Shown here: positions 17,114 to 25,494 of the stretch, piece by piece
Numbering within the stretch: position 1 is the stretch's first letter
Layout: every line of letters begins with the position of its first letter
Source: Oscillospiraceae bacterium
Lineage (GTDB): Bacteria; Bacillota; Clostridia; Oscillospirales; Acutalibacteraceae
Direction of reading: 5' to 3'
DNA: 56,235 nucleotides
Assembly: GCA_015066045.1 (NCBI GenBank)
Contig: SVPD01000011.1
Coordinates: forward strand, 1-56,235
Notes under the pieces: model-generated
What the model saw: the letters and a program-made list of their open reading frames with translations, nothing else
Told to the model about the DNA's origin: nothing
The model's database searches: none
Program-made: the position numbers and the translations under genes

Positions 17114-18877
17114 TTATTTTGCAATAGTTTTTGTATATCTGTCGATAACTTTTTGTCTGATAACCTTTCTGGTGGAGTTCTTTTCAAACTCATCAAAGGA
17201 TACATATACATTCTGTACCTTTCTGTAAGCGGGCTGACCTTTGTTTGATGCGGCTACATCAGCCTTTGTTTTTTCGATGATTTCCTCATCGGTCATACCC
17301 TTGAGCTTATTTTTATCCACATAAATAGCCGCAGACATTACCACATTTTCTCTGCCGAGAATTTCTACCTTTTCTTCGAAGGCAACAACCTCAACGGCAT
17401 AAAGAAGATTTTCCATAATATTGCTTTCTACGGTTTCAGGGAAGATGTTTTCTCCGTTAGGAAGAATAATGAGGAATTTCTTTCTGCCGGTGATGTAAAG
17501 CTCTCCGTCCTCGTCTACTCTGCCGTAGTCGCCTGTTTTAAACCAGCCGTCCTCGGTAAAGGAAGCCTTGGTAGCCTCTTCATCCTTATAGTAGCCCTGA
17601 GTAACATTGTCACCTCTGACCTGAATTTCACCGATGCCCTCTTCATCGGGATCGTCAATTCTGAACTGTGCTCTGGGGAAGGCCTTACCTGCGCAGAGAG
17701 GCTTCTTTCTGCCGTTTTTATGAAGAGTGATGGTGGGAGATGCCTCTGTCATACCGTAGCCGGAAATGATGTTAAAGCCGAGCTCGGAAAGGTTTTTGAT
17801 ATGGTCTGCTCTGGCAGGTGCGCCGCCGCAGGACATGGTGGGGAACTGTCCTCCGAAGTTTTCCTTGATCTGCTTGAAAACGATGGGACGGATGTCGATA
17901 CCGATTTCGAGAAGCTTGTTGCTTACCTTGATAGCCTTACGCATTACATCTGCCTTACCGCTTGCCTCAGCCTTAGCCCAAATGCCGTTATAAATGGCCT
18001 CCAGAACGAGAGGAACGACTGCCATGGCAGTAGGCTTGAAGTCATTGATATTGGGAAGGATGTTCTTAAGGCTGTCATTGATGTAAATGACACCGTACAT
18101 ATAGATAGCCGTAAGAATACTGCAGGAAAGCTCATAAACGTGGTTCATGGGGAGAATGGACATAGTGGACTGCTCAGGTCCGAGGAACTCGAGAAGACCG
18201 TCCACATTGGATGCAAAATTAAAATGAGTGAGCATAACACCCTTGTTTGTGCCCGTGGTGCCCGATGTGAACACGATAGCAGCGAGCATATCGCCTGTGA
18301 TTTCCTTATCGATAAAGCGTCTGTCGCCTGCTTCCACGAGCTTTTTACCCATTTCTGCCAGCTCATCGACCGTAAGGAATTTGCCGCCCTCGGCCTTTGC
18401 GCCGGGAGTCATATTAAAGCAATACTGGCAACGCTCATCCTGCTCCGTATGAAGCTTTGCGGTTTCCTTATAGTTTTTACTGTGACAGAGAGCTACTGCG
18501 TCACCCTTTGAGATAAGCATACTGATATCCTTGTCAGAAAGCTCCTTATCGATGGGCACTGCTACACCGCCACCGCATACGATAGCGTAAAACATTACAA
18601 TCCAGCTATAGGAGTTTTCACTGACTATAGCAATATGCTTACCGCCCAGACCGATTTCATAAAGAGCAGTACCTACATATCTTACTCTGTCATGAAACTC
18701 TTTAACTGTGTAGCAAACATCCTGCTTCTTAATCTTTTCCACTACGGCAATTCTGTCACCGAAGGCCTCACTTCTTACAAACATTTCCTTGATTGTAGAG
18801 CAGGGGCCCATATTGTGGAGCTTAGTTCTGAGTTTTGCTATTTCTTTCTTTTCTTTTTTACTGTGCTGAATGGTCAT
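17114..18877 (-). CDS. AMP-dependent acyl/aminoacyl ligase (adenylation enzyme)
   Basis: 587 residues of the ANL superfamily. The nucleotide loop FTSGTTGTNKG is at 203-213, GYGMTE at 373-378, the TGD hinge motif at 448-450, GRKK at 464-467 and the catalytic Lys in STRKVIR at 571. The closest look is to long-chain acyl-CoA synthetases (FadD type), but the neighbouring carrier protein suggests loading onto a phosphopantetheine arm rather than CoA. It activates a carboxylate as acyl-AMP; the substrate is unknown, with a fatty acid favoured by the FadD-like N-terminus. It lies 43 bases after the condensation gene and 51 before the carrier gene. Confidence 0.85.
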   Translation of the reverse strand: MTIQHSKKEKKEIAKLRTKLHNMGPCSTIKEMFVRSEAFGDRIAVVEKIKKQDVCYTVKEFHDRVRYVGTALYEIGLGGKHIAIVSENSYSWIVMFYAIVCGGGVAVPIDKELSDKDISMLISKGDAVALCHSKNYKETAKLHTEQDERCQYCFNMTPGAKAEGGKFLTVDELAEMGKKLVEAGDRRFIDKEITGDMLAAIVFTSGTTGTNKGVMLTHFNFASNVDGLLEFLGPEQSTMSILPMNHVYELSCSILTAIYMYGVIYINDSLKNILPNINDFKPTAMAVVPLVLEAIYNGIWAKAEASGKADVMRKAIKVSNKLLEIGIDIRPIVFKQIKENFGGQFPTMSCGGAPARADHIKNLSELGFNIISGYGMTEASPTITLHKNGRKKPLCAGKAFPRAQFRIDDPDEEGIGEIQVRGDNVTQGYYKDEEATKASFTEDGWFKTGDYGRVDEDGELYITGRKKFLIILPNGENIFPETVESNIMENLLYAVEVVAFEEKVEILGRENVVMSAAIYVDKNKLKGMTDEEIIEKTKADVAASNKGQPAYRKVQNVYVSFDEFEKNSTRKVIRQKVIDRYTKTIAK

Positions 18878-18920
18878 TTCTGAGTCTCCTTAAAAGTTTT
18901 TTCTGTTTCTTTAGTATATA

Positions 18921-20315
18921 TTATTCCAGGCACATATCGAGAAGCTCACCGACGGTGATATCGGGATTTTCGATACCTGTAAGAATAACCTTGAGTGCAT
19001 TTTCGTGAAGAGCCTGTATCTGCTCTTTATTTGAAAGCTTCACTCTGTACATATAGTTAAGGTTAAAGCCCTTATCACGGGGATCAGTGGAGCAGATAAC
19101 ATAAAGAGGTGTGAAATATCTGCCGAGGTCATAGGTCCTGAAATCGAGCTTAAGTCCGTGGTCACCAAGGTCAAAGGGAACGGGAATCCACGAGAACATA
19201 AGGCAGGCCGGCCCCTGAATAAGGCCGTAATTAAACATATCTCTGGACATATCACGTGCGGTGATATAGGGATATTCGGAGTGCCTGTAAAGCTGGGTTC
19301 TGACATTGGTATATTCATCCACGCCCTGACGGAAGGTTTTATCCTCACTGATGATGGTACGTACCTGAATAGGCTGAGCGAGACATCCGCTCATATTCTT
19401 TTCCTTGATGGTAGAGCGTTTAGAGCAGGTAGCCATCATAAATACATCCTCTGTACGGTAGTTGATGGCGGAAGCGTGGCAGCGAAGACCGAACATAAAG
19501 AGGCTTTCGGGTGCGATACTGTTTTCGATACAGAAGTTAAGTATCTTTTCTGCGTCCTCTGTGCAGATATGATTGCTTATCATATTACATTTGTCATAGA
19601 TAGGATTATATGCTGCGGGAACACGGAGATTGGGATCCTTTTTCTTCTTTCTCATCTTTTCGAGGAAGGCAGGACCGTGAACGCCTGCATAGAAGGGCTC
19701 ACCGCCCTTTGCAAAATACTCTCTGTAGAATTTCTCGTGCTTTTTCTGCTTCTTTTCGTTGGTTATACGAACGAGCTCCTCCTGTATGTATTCCTCATAG
19801 GAATCAAGAGGCTTAGGCATTTCAGCACCGTAACAGAGATGTCTGTAGACAGAAATAAGGTCCATATAGAATATCATCGATCCGAGTGCATCCATATTAA
19901 GATGACTTACATTAAAGTAAATGCCGTTTGTTCCGTTTGCATTTTTAAAGAAGTAAATTCTGAAGCATTCGTCCTTAAGGAAATAAACAGGCTTCTGTGC
20001 ATCTGCGGCAATAAACTCCTCCTGCTGCTTTTCGTCGCGGAAATACTTACAGGGAACCTTATTCATTCTGAAGGACGGAAGAAAATACTGCTTGATCTGC
20101 TTGTCTACCTTTTTAAATCTCAGACGAAGCGAATCGTTTCTTTCAAATTCGATGTTAAGTGCTTTCGTAAGAATGTCGAAATCCATATCCTTATCAACGG
20201 CAAAGGATGTGGGTATCTGAGTAAGCTGCTTACTGAAGCTGTACTTAACCATAAGATACATTGTCTGCTGAGACGGTATCAGATCATAATATTTTTCCGG
20301 TGTGTATTTTTTCAC
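18921..20315 (-). CDS. Free-standing condensation-domain-like acyltransferase
   Basis: 464 residues, the size of one NRPS condensation domain. The N-terminus DLIPSQQTMYLM resembles core motif C1. The active-site region NVSHLNMDALG (135-145) keeps the catalytic His138 and Asp142 of HHxxxDG but has Ser for the first His and Ala for the Gly. The second half (DVFMMATCSKRSTIKEKNMSGCLAQPIQVR) matches the latch/floor region of C domains. It should join an acyl group on the carrier protein to an amine or alcohol acceptor. First gene of the cassette, with its own promoter at 20380-20352. Confidence 0.75.
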   Translation of the reverse strand: MKKYTPEKYYDLIPSQQTMYLMVKYSFSKQLTQIPTSFAVDKDMDFDILTKALNIEFERNDSLRLRFKKVDKQIKQYFLPSFRMNKVPCKYFRDEKQQEEFIAADAQKPVYFLKDECFRIYFFKNANGTNGIYFNVSHLNMDALGSMIFYMDLISVYRHLCYGAEMPKPLDSYEEYIQEELVRITNEKKQKKHEKFYREYFAKGGEPFYAGVHGPAFLEKMRKKKKDPNLRVPAAYNPIYDKCNMISNHICTEDAEKILNFCIENSIAPESLFMFGLRCHASAINYRTEDVFMMATCSKRSTIKEKNMSGCLAQPIQVRTIISEDKTFRQGVDEYTNVRTQLYRHSEYPYITARDMSRDMFNYGLIQGPACLMFSWIPVPFDLGDHGLKLDFRTYDLGRYFTPLYVICSTDPRDKGFNLNYMYRVKLSNKEQIQALHENALKVILTGIENPDITVGELLDMCLE

Positions 20316-20351
20316 AACTACACTCTCCTTCCGATTTTTTCTAACTTAATA

Positions 20352-20380
20352 ATGATACCAAAAAGCAAATAAAAAGTCAA
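20352..20380 (-). promoter_or_regulatory. Promoter of the C/A/T cassette
   Basis: TTGACT (20380-20375), 17 bases, TATCAT (20357-20352) on the minus strand, 37 bases before the start codon. Confidence 0.7.
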
Positions 20381-20490
20381 TGAAAAACCGTTAAATAAAG
20401 TTACACTTTGTCAGAAATACATCATCGTGATGCAAAATATAAAATCCGTTCTTCCTAAATGTTAACTATTTGTTACAGAACGCAAAAAAA

Positions 20491-20513
20491 GCTACCGGTA
20501 TTTAACCGGTAGC
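20491..20513 (-). terminator. Terminator of the sporulation/division operon
   Basis: Perfect 9-bp stem GCTACCGGT/ACCGGTAGC with a 5-base loop and a T-run on the minus strand; it closes the long transcript ending in the S1 protein gene. Confidence 0.85.
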
Positions 20514-20520
20514 ATAATAT

Positions 20521-20973
20521 TCAGCTTCTGCCTGAGCCACGGCGTGAATAACCGCCGCCGTGCTTTGAGTCGGAATTTCTCTTAAGGTCTGTCATTTTCT
20601 CGTCACTGACCTGCTTAAAGCGTGCCATCATATCCTCGAAGGACATAGCCTCTTTATTCTGTTTGGGCTGCCCCTGCCAGACATTGGCACGTGCAGGCTT
20701 TTCAGTTTTACGGGGAGGACGTGAATTTTCCCTTTTGGGTGCTTCCTCTGCCTTTCTGATGGAAAGACTGATTTTTCCCTCTTCGGAAATGCTCACAATC
20801 TTTACCTTTACTGTCTGACCTTCCTTCAGAAACTCCTTTATGTCCTTAACGAAACCGTTTGATACCTCGGAAATATGTACCATACCGCTTTTACCGTCGG
20901 GAAGACTTACAAAAGCTCCGAAGGCTGTGAGACCTGTTACTTTACCCTCTAAAACTGCGCCAACTTCAAGCAT
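20521..20973 (-). CDS. yabR: S1-domain RNA-binding protein (YabR-like)
   Basis: 150 residues. One S1 domain covers about residues 1-72 (VGAVLEGKVTGLTAFGAFVSL, GMVHISEVSNGFV, KVKIVSISEEGKISLSIRKA). The basic, disordered tail ends KHGGGYSRRGSGRS. It binds RNA, probably on ribosomes. Its place after divIC matches yabR of B. subtilis, which supports the name. Confidence 0.87.
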   Translation of the reverse strand: MLEVGAVLEGKVTGLTAFGAFVSLPDGKSGMVHISEVSNGFVKDIKEFLKEGQTVKVKIVSISEEGKISLSIRKAEEAPKRENSRPPRKTEKPARANVWQGQPKQNKEAMSFEDMMARFKQVSDEKMTDLKRNSDSKHGGGYSRRGSGRS

Positions 20974-21009
20974 AAAAAGACTGAATCCTCCTAAAAATAT
21001 ACATCCGGC

Positions 21010-21336
21010 TTACTCGCCGTAAGATGAATTATAATATACCTTTTCGCCCGGCTTACAATAGCCGTACTCTTCTCTGGCGATTTTTTCAAAATATGCCTGA
21101 TGGTTTTCTTCCTTCAAGGTTTCGGAAATTTCAGAGCTTTCCTCGCTTACAGACACTGCAAGAGCCTCGAGCTCAGCTGCCTCACGGTTATACTCTGCTG
21201 CACGGGCATAGTTAGACACACACTGCGAAACAAGTAACACGGTCATAACTGCAGCGACGAAAATCATTAATATATGAACTTTTTTGATTTCTCTTTTTTT
21301 AGCTTTTCTGGCTTCACTGAAGTTCCTGACTGCCAA
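21010..21336 (-). CDS. divIC: Septum formation initiator, DivIC/FtsB family
   Basis: 108 residues from a TTG at 21336, 6 bases after AAGGGGTGG; the ATG further up has no site. A basic cytoplasmic N-terminus (SEARKAKKREIKK), one membrane segment (ILMIFVAAVMTVLLVSQCVS) and an external coiled coil (EYNREAAELEALAVSVSEES) are followed by the family ending AREEYGYCKPGEKVYY. It works in the FtsL-FtsQ-DivIC divisome complex. It sits between yabQ and yabR as in B. subtilis. Confidence 0.85.
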   Translation of the reverse strand: MAVRNFSEARKAKKREIKKVHILMIFVAAVMTVLLVSQCVSNYARAAEYNREAAELEALAVSVSEESSEISETLKEENHQAYFEKIAREEYGYCKPGEKVYYNSSYGE

Positions 21337-21391
21337 GCAAATCCACCCCTTAAAAATCTCAGCGCATAAATTAAAATACACCCATCCATAA

Positions 21392-21895
21392 TTATACAGA
21401 TTTGTTTTTATTTTTCAAGAGGATTTTGGCAATAATACAAAAATTTTTCTGATTTTTTTCTTTATTTTTCATCTCTGACAGCTTTTTTTCGAGCCTGCGG
21501 AAAATCCTGCCCGAAAAATCACGTAAATGCTCCGCCGTTTTGATAAAAGGTCTTGCCAAAAAAGCGAAAAAATTCCTCACGCAGGCAAGATAAGCCGCAT
21601 ACCGCCCCAGTATATATCTGCCCAGTGAAAAATGAAAGGCCACACCTCCGACAAGCTCGGCGAGTATGATATTAAGCCTCACCTGCCCCGAATTATAAAT
21701 AACCATAAAGAAAAAGGAAAGGAGCGATGCCATAAGAAAATAAAGGGTGTCAAAGAAAACATAAACACCCTTTCTCTCACCGAAAAGCATACGCACGGCG
21801 CACACGGCACCGTAAAGCAGGCCGAGAAGTATTCCGCAGCCCAGAGCTCTGCAGAAAACCACTATCTGACTGACAAGAGGCTCGGAATAATTCAT
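21392..21895 (-). CDS. yabQ: Spore cortex biosynthesis protein YabQ
   Basis: 167 residues with three to four membrane segments in the first 100 residues (VSQIVVFCRALGCGILLGLLYG, FFDTLYFLMASLLSFFFMVI) and a basic tail (EKKLSEMKNKEKNQK). By homology it acts in the forespore outer membrane in cortex synthesis. Its start overlaps the yabP stop by 4 bases. Confidence 0.85.
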   Translation of the reverse strand: MNYSEPLVSQIVVFCRALGCGILLGLLYGAVCAVRMLFGERKGVYVFFDTLYFLMASLLSFFFMVIYNSGQVRLNIILAELVGGVAFHFSLGRYILGRYAAYLACVRNFFAFLARPFIKTAEHLRDFSGRIFRRLEKKLSEMKNKEKNQKNFCIIAKILLKNKNKSV

Positions 21896-22167
21896 CTGAA
21901 CACCTTTGAAAAAAAGGAAGTGCTGCGCGGCTGATTATCCAGATAAACCAGAGAGGACACTGTGCCGTCTATGGAAAGCTCACCTGTGTCTGTGTTAAGC
22001 ACACTGATATGCAGTCCCTCCCCCTTTACCGTCAGCTCACCGTAATCGGTGTAGGCGGTTATAAGATTTTCGTCAAAGGAATCTACATCGGTAACTCCGC
22101 TTAAGGTAAGCTGATTCCTGTCCTTAAGAATAAGACTGTGGGGCATTTTGATTTTATTTTCGGTCAT
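21892..22167 (-). CDS. yabP: Sporulation protein YabP
   Basis: 91 residues, beta-rich (MPHSLILKDRNQLTLSGVTDVDSFDE, ELSIDGTVSSLVYLDN), matching YabP, which works with YabQ in spore cortex formation. The Shine-Dalgarno AAGGAGG lies 7 bases before the ATG but inside the 3' arm of a terminator-like hairpin (see 22175-22206). It is coupled to yabQ by a 4-base overlap. Confidence 0.88.
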   Translation of the reverse strand: MTENKIKMPHSLILKDRNQLTLSGVTDVDSFDENLITAYTDYGELTVKGEGLHISVLNTDTGELSIDGTVSSLVYLDNQPRSTSFFSKVFR

Positions 22168-22174
22168 AAAAAAA

Positions 22175-22206
22175 CCTCCTTCGGAAAAAGTTTATTCCGA
22201 AAGGAG
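22175..22206 (-). promoter_or_regulatory. Terminator-like hairpin that sequesters the yabP ribosome site
   Basis: On the minus strand CTCCTTTCGGAA pairs with TTCCGAAGGAG (one bulge) and is followed by G and seven T, then the yabP ATG. The 3' arm contains the only good ribosome site of yabP. The element can act as a terminator of the rqcP transcript, as a translational switch for yabPQ, or both. Confidence 0.6.
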
Positions 22207-22231
22207 ATTTATTATTCTTCACAGGTGCTTA

Positions 22232-22471
22232 TCACAGTATTTCGTACATAAGACCTGCATCGTTTTTAGTAGCGTGCTCCGTAACGATAAGCACACGGGC
22301 CTTAAGAAGGTTTTCGCCCATCTGTATTTCGATTACATCGCCGACCTTCACATCATAGGAGGCTCTGGCGACCTTACCGTTTACCGTCACATGCTTGGCA
22401 TCACACACCTCGTTTGCGATAGTTCTGCGCTTTATAAGGCGTGACACCTTAAGATATTTGTCGAGTCTCAT
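22232..22471 (-). CDS. rqcP: S4-domain ribosome quality-control protein
   Basis: 79 residues from the ATG at 22471, 5 bases after AGGTGG. An S4 RNA-binding domain covers nearly all of it (MRLDKYLKVSRLIKRRTIANEVCD, HVTVNGKVARASYDVKVGD). By homology (YabO/RqcP, Hsp15-like) it binds obstructed 50S subunits and helps RqcH add alanine tails. The mazG-(hup)-rqcP-yabP-yabQ order matches the B. subtilis block. Confidence 0.88.
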   Translation of the reverse strand: MRLDKYLKVSRLIKRRTIANEVCDAKHVTVNGKVARASYDVKVGDVIEIQMGENLLKARVLIVTEHATKNDAGLMYEIL

Positions 22472-22491
22472 TTTTACCACCTAAAAATTCA

Positions 22492-22513
22492 GGACTGCTC
22501 CGAAGAACAGTCC
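22492..22513 (-). terminator. Terminator after hup
   Basis: GGACTG/CAGTCC stem with a 10-base loop; a T-rich tract follows on the minus strand. It overlaps the rqcP leader and may be partly read through. Confidence 0.55.
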
Positions 22514-22531
22514 GAATAAGCTGAAATTTAA

Positions 22532-22804
22532 TTATTTTACAGCGTTCTTAAGAGCTGCGCCTGCCTTAAAGGAAGGAATCTTAGCTGCTGCGATCTCGAT
22601 GGATTCGCCTGTTTTGGGGTTGTGGCCTGTTCTGGCTGCTCTTTCCTTAACTTCGAAGGTACCGAAGCCGATAAGCTGAACCTTGTCACCCTTAACGAGT
22701 GCTTCTTCGATGGAAGCGATAACTGCTGCAAGAGCCTTATCAGCGTCCTTCTTTGAGATTTCTGCCTTTGCTGCAACTGCATTAATTAATTCAGTTTTAT
22801 TCAT
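22532..22804 (-). CDS. hup: HU-family DNA-binding protein
   Basis: 90 residues from the ATG at 22804 after GGAGG. The text [25 protein letters not shown] is a standard HU N-terminus, and the arm ([21 protein letters not shown]) carries the RxGRNPxTG-like motif with an intact Pro. It compacts and bends DNA in the nucleoid. It is inserted between mazG and rqcP, a position seen in Clostridia but not in B. subtilis. Confidence 0.95.
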   Translation of the reverse strand: MNKTELINAVAAKAEISKKDADKALAAVIASIEEALVKGDKVQLIGFGTFEVKERAARTGHNPKTGESIEIAAAKIPSFKAGAALKNAVK

Positions 22805-22845
22805 TTTTGTTTTCCTCCAAAAATATGATTTATTTTTCCACGGGA

Positions 22846-23658
22846 TTAATCCCGATTGGATACTAAGTTTTTCTTCGCCTGAGCCCAAAGCTTGTCCAGC
22901 TCCTCGATAGCAGAGCTTTTCATATCGATGTTTTCTTCGGCGGCGAGCCTTTCTACCTCGAGAAAGCGGGTGATGAACTTTTCTGTAGAGAGATTGAGTG
23001 CTTCCTCGGCATCGACACCGATAAACCTCGCTACATTTACACAGGAGAAAAGGAGGTCACCGAATTCGTCGGTTACGCTCTCACTGTCACCTGATTTCAT
23101 CGCTTCCTTAAGCTCGGCAATTTCACTTTCAAGTGCTTCAAGGGCACCGCTAACCTCATCCCAATCAAAGCCGGCCTTTTTAGCCTTCTGCTGAATTTTC
23201 TGCGCTCTCATAAGTGCGGGAAGCTCTTTGGGAACCTTCAGCATAGATGAGCCCTGTGTTTTCTGCCCTTTGCTTTTACGCTTTATGTCGTCCCAGTTGC
23301 TGAGCACCTCGTCGGTGCCGCTAACCCTGACCTCGCCGAAAACATGGGGATGACGCTCGATGAGCTTTTTACAGATACCGTCACAGACATCTGAGAAATC
23401 AAAGGAGCCGATTTCCTTTTCAATCTGGGCGTGAAAGACCACCTGTAAAAGCACGTCGCCGAGTTCTTCCTCGAGTAAGTCTTTATCTTTTTTATTGATA
23501 GCCTCTATGACCTCATAGGTTTCCTCGATGAAATCCTTTTTTATGCTTTCGTGAGTCTGCTCAGCGTCCCAGGGACATCCTCCGGGAGAACGAAGCACAG
23601 CCATAATCGAAAGCAGGTCATCTATGGTATATTTATCCTTGAAAGTAAAATTTTCCAT
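22846..23658 (-). CDS. mazG: Nucleoside triphosphate pyrophosphohydrolase MazG
   Basis: 270 residues with two MazG repeats. The first has [26 protein letters not shown] and [15 protein letters not shown] with the EExxE...EExxD metal ligands; the second has [11 protein letters not shown] and [15 protein letters not shown]. It hydrolyses NTPs to NMPs, cleaning damaged nucleotides and possibly lowering ppGpp precursors. It lacks the N-terminal SAM-dependent methylase domain of B. subtilis YabN. It follows the flippase gene by 24 bases. Confidence 0.94.
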   Translation of the reverse strand: MENFTFKDKYTIDDLLSIMAVLRSPGGCPWDAEQTHESIKKDFIEETYEVIEAINKKDKDLLEEELGDVLLQVVFHAQIEKEIGSFDFSDVCDGICKKLIERHPHVFGEVRVSGTDEVLSNWDDIKRKSKGQKTQGSSMLKVPKELPALMRAQKIQQKAKKAGFDWDEVSGALEALESEIAELKEAMKSGDSESVTDEFGDLLFSCVNVARFIGVDAEEALNLSTEKFITRFLEVERLAAEENIDMKSSAIEELDKLWAQAKKNLVSNRD

Positions 23659-23682
23659 TTTCTTTACCTCATTGCTCCTATT

Positions 23683-25452
23683 TTAACCTAATAATCCAAA
23701 TTTTGCAAGGACTTTTGCAATTTTTTCTCCTTTTGGAAGCATTTCTATGTCATCTTTTACAATTCCTTTAAGTAAAAGTATAGAAATTGCATAAAAACCT
23801 GCGCCTACGCCCACTGCTAAAAGGGTAGTAAGGCGGCTTTCGATGGAGAGAACGTCCACTAAAAGGTAGTTTGCACCCCATGCACCTACGCCGCACATCA
23901 GGGCTGCGAGGAAGGGCTTAAGAAATACGGAGACAAGATTAAGCTTCACATCCACGGTTCGGGTAAGGATGTTATAGTTTATAAGCACCATCACGATGTA
24001 GCAAACCGTAGAGCTGATACAGGCACCCTTGATATTGATTTCGGGATTGGCAATCATTATAAAATTAAGTGCTATTTTTATAACGGCACCTATGGACATA
24101 GTCACGATGGGCACCTTGGTTTTGCCTACTGCCTGAAGCATATTCGTCAGAGGTGATGCCATGGCAAAAAGAGGTAATGCCAGACCGTAGACGAACATCA
24201 TCGGTGCGGCGGCAGGAGCAAACTCCGGATTATTTCCGCCGTAAAGCAGGTCAAGAATAGGCTCTGAGAGAACTGCTATACCGATACCGGCAGGCATAGC
24301 GATAAGCATAGCCACACGGATGGCTGACTCTACGCAAAGCTTGATTTCACCTTTATTTTTAGCGGTCCACGCTTTGGAAAGAACGGGAATGGCACTGATG
24401 CCGAGAGTAAGCGTGATAGTAGGAATAAGGTTTTTGATATTGATTACGGAGCCGTGCATACCGTAAAGATAGGTGGAGATATTTTCATCCAGAGTCTGCG
24501 AAACGGCAAGAGTATCCCCATACATAGTCTTGATGGTGTCGAGACCGTTTTCCAGAGCGTAAACGAGTCTGCTTCTGATGGTAACATCGTCGATAAGATT
24601 GCTCACATTCAAAACCAGAGAGGATGCCGCAACAGGTACGGAAATGCGAAGAATGCTTTTAAGGATAGATTTATCGCTATCAGCCTCGGGAGAATTAACC
24701 AGCTCCTCACGGGTAAAGCCGAAGCCCTTTTTCTTATATCTTATGAAAAGATACACAAGTCCGAAGGCAGAGCCCAGAGTAACGCCTAAAATAGCCACGG
24801 CAGCACCGTAGGGATAAATAGCCGCCATAGCCTCAGCCTTATTGGTTACGTCCACACCGAAAAGCGTCATAGCACCGTTTACTGCATTTTCCTCGTAATA
24901 GGAAATGGCTCCGTTCATAAAGACATAGGTAGCCGAAAGGCCGAAAATAAGCTTGACCGCAGCCTCGATAACCTGAGAAACTCCCGTGGGTGTCATATTG
25001 TTAAGTCCCTCGTAATAGCCTCTGAAGGAGGACATCATGCAGCAGAAGAGCACACAGGGAGCTACGGCGAGAACGCTTATGTAATTCATAGGAGCCTTAG
25101 CGGAATAAACGGAATACGGCACTGCTATGGCCATAAGCACCAATGTACCCACTAAGCCCACGAGGAAAAACAGCTTACGTGAAACTTTAAAAATAGCCTT
25201 GGCATCCCTTACTCTGCCAAGCTCCATATTCTGCGATACGAGCTTGGACACTGCCACGGGAAGTCCCGCCATAGAAATAGCATAAAGAGGCGTGTAAACG
25301 GCATAAGCACCCGTGAAATAGCCGTAGCCCTCGGTACCGAGAAGGTTATTCATGGGAATCTTATAAACCGCTCCGATTAATTTAACGACTATCGTAGCTA
25401 TAGCAAGCACGCCCGCACCCGCAAGCAAGGACTGTCTTTTTCTTTCAGCCAT
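23683..25452 (-). CDS. SpoVB-like polysaccharide/lipid flippase (MOP superfamily)
   Basis: 589 residues with about 14 membrane segments. The N-terminus (SLLAGAGVLAIATIVVKLIGAVYKIPMNNLLGTEGYGYF) is typical of SpoVB/MurJ-type exporters. It probably moves lipid-linked peptidoglycan or cortex precursors across the membrane. Its place before mazG matches yabM in B. subtilis, which supports a role in cortex or wall synthesis rather than drug efflux. Confidence 0.85.
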   Translation of the reverse strand: MAERKRQSLLAGAGVLAIATIVVKLIGAVYKIPMNNLLGTEGYGYFTGAYAVYTPLYAISMAGLPVAVSKLVSQNMELGRVRDAKAIFKVSRKLFFLVGLVGTLVLMAIAVPYSVYSAKAPMNYISVLAVAPCVLFCCMMSSFRGYYEGLNNMTPTGVSQVIEAAVKLIFGLSATYVFMNGAISYYEENAVNGAMTLFGVDVTNKAEAMAAIYPYGAAVAILGVTLGSAFGLVYLFIRYKKKGFGFTREELVNSPEADSDKSILKSILRISVPVAASSLVLNVSNLIDDVTIRSRLVYALENGLDTIKTMYGDTLAVSQTLDENISTYLYGMHGSVINIKNLIPTITLTLGISAIPVLSKAWTAKNKGEIKLCVESAIRVAMLIAMPAGIGIAVLSEPILDLLYGGNNPEFAPAAAPMMFVYGLALPLFAMASPLTNMLQAVGKTKVPIVTMSIGAVIKIALNFIMIANPEINIKGACISSTVCYIVMVLINYNILTRTVDVKLNLVSVFLKPFLAALMCGVGAWGANYLLVDVLSIESRLTTLLAVGVGAGFYAISILLLKGIVKDDIEMLPKGEKIAKVLAKFGLLG

Positions 25453-25494
25453 TATTTATCATCTTCTTTCCTGTAATTGTCTTATCTGATTATC

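Noticed and set aside
19158-20372. A 404-codon plus-strand frame opposite the condensation-like gene
   Set aside because: It mirrors the minus-strand gene, which has the motifs, ribosome site and promoter; the plus frame resembles no protein family.
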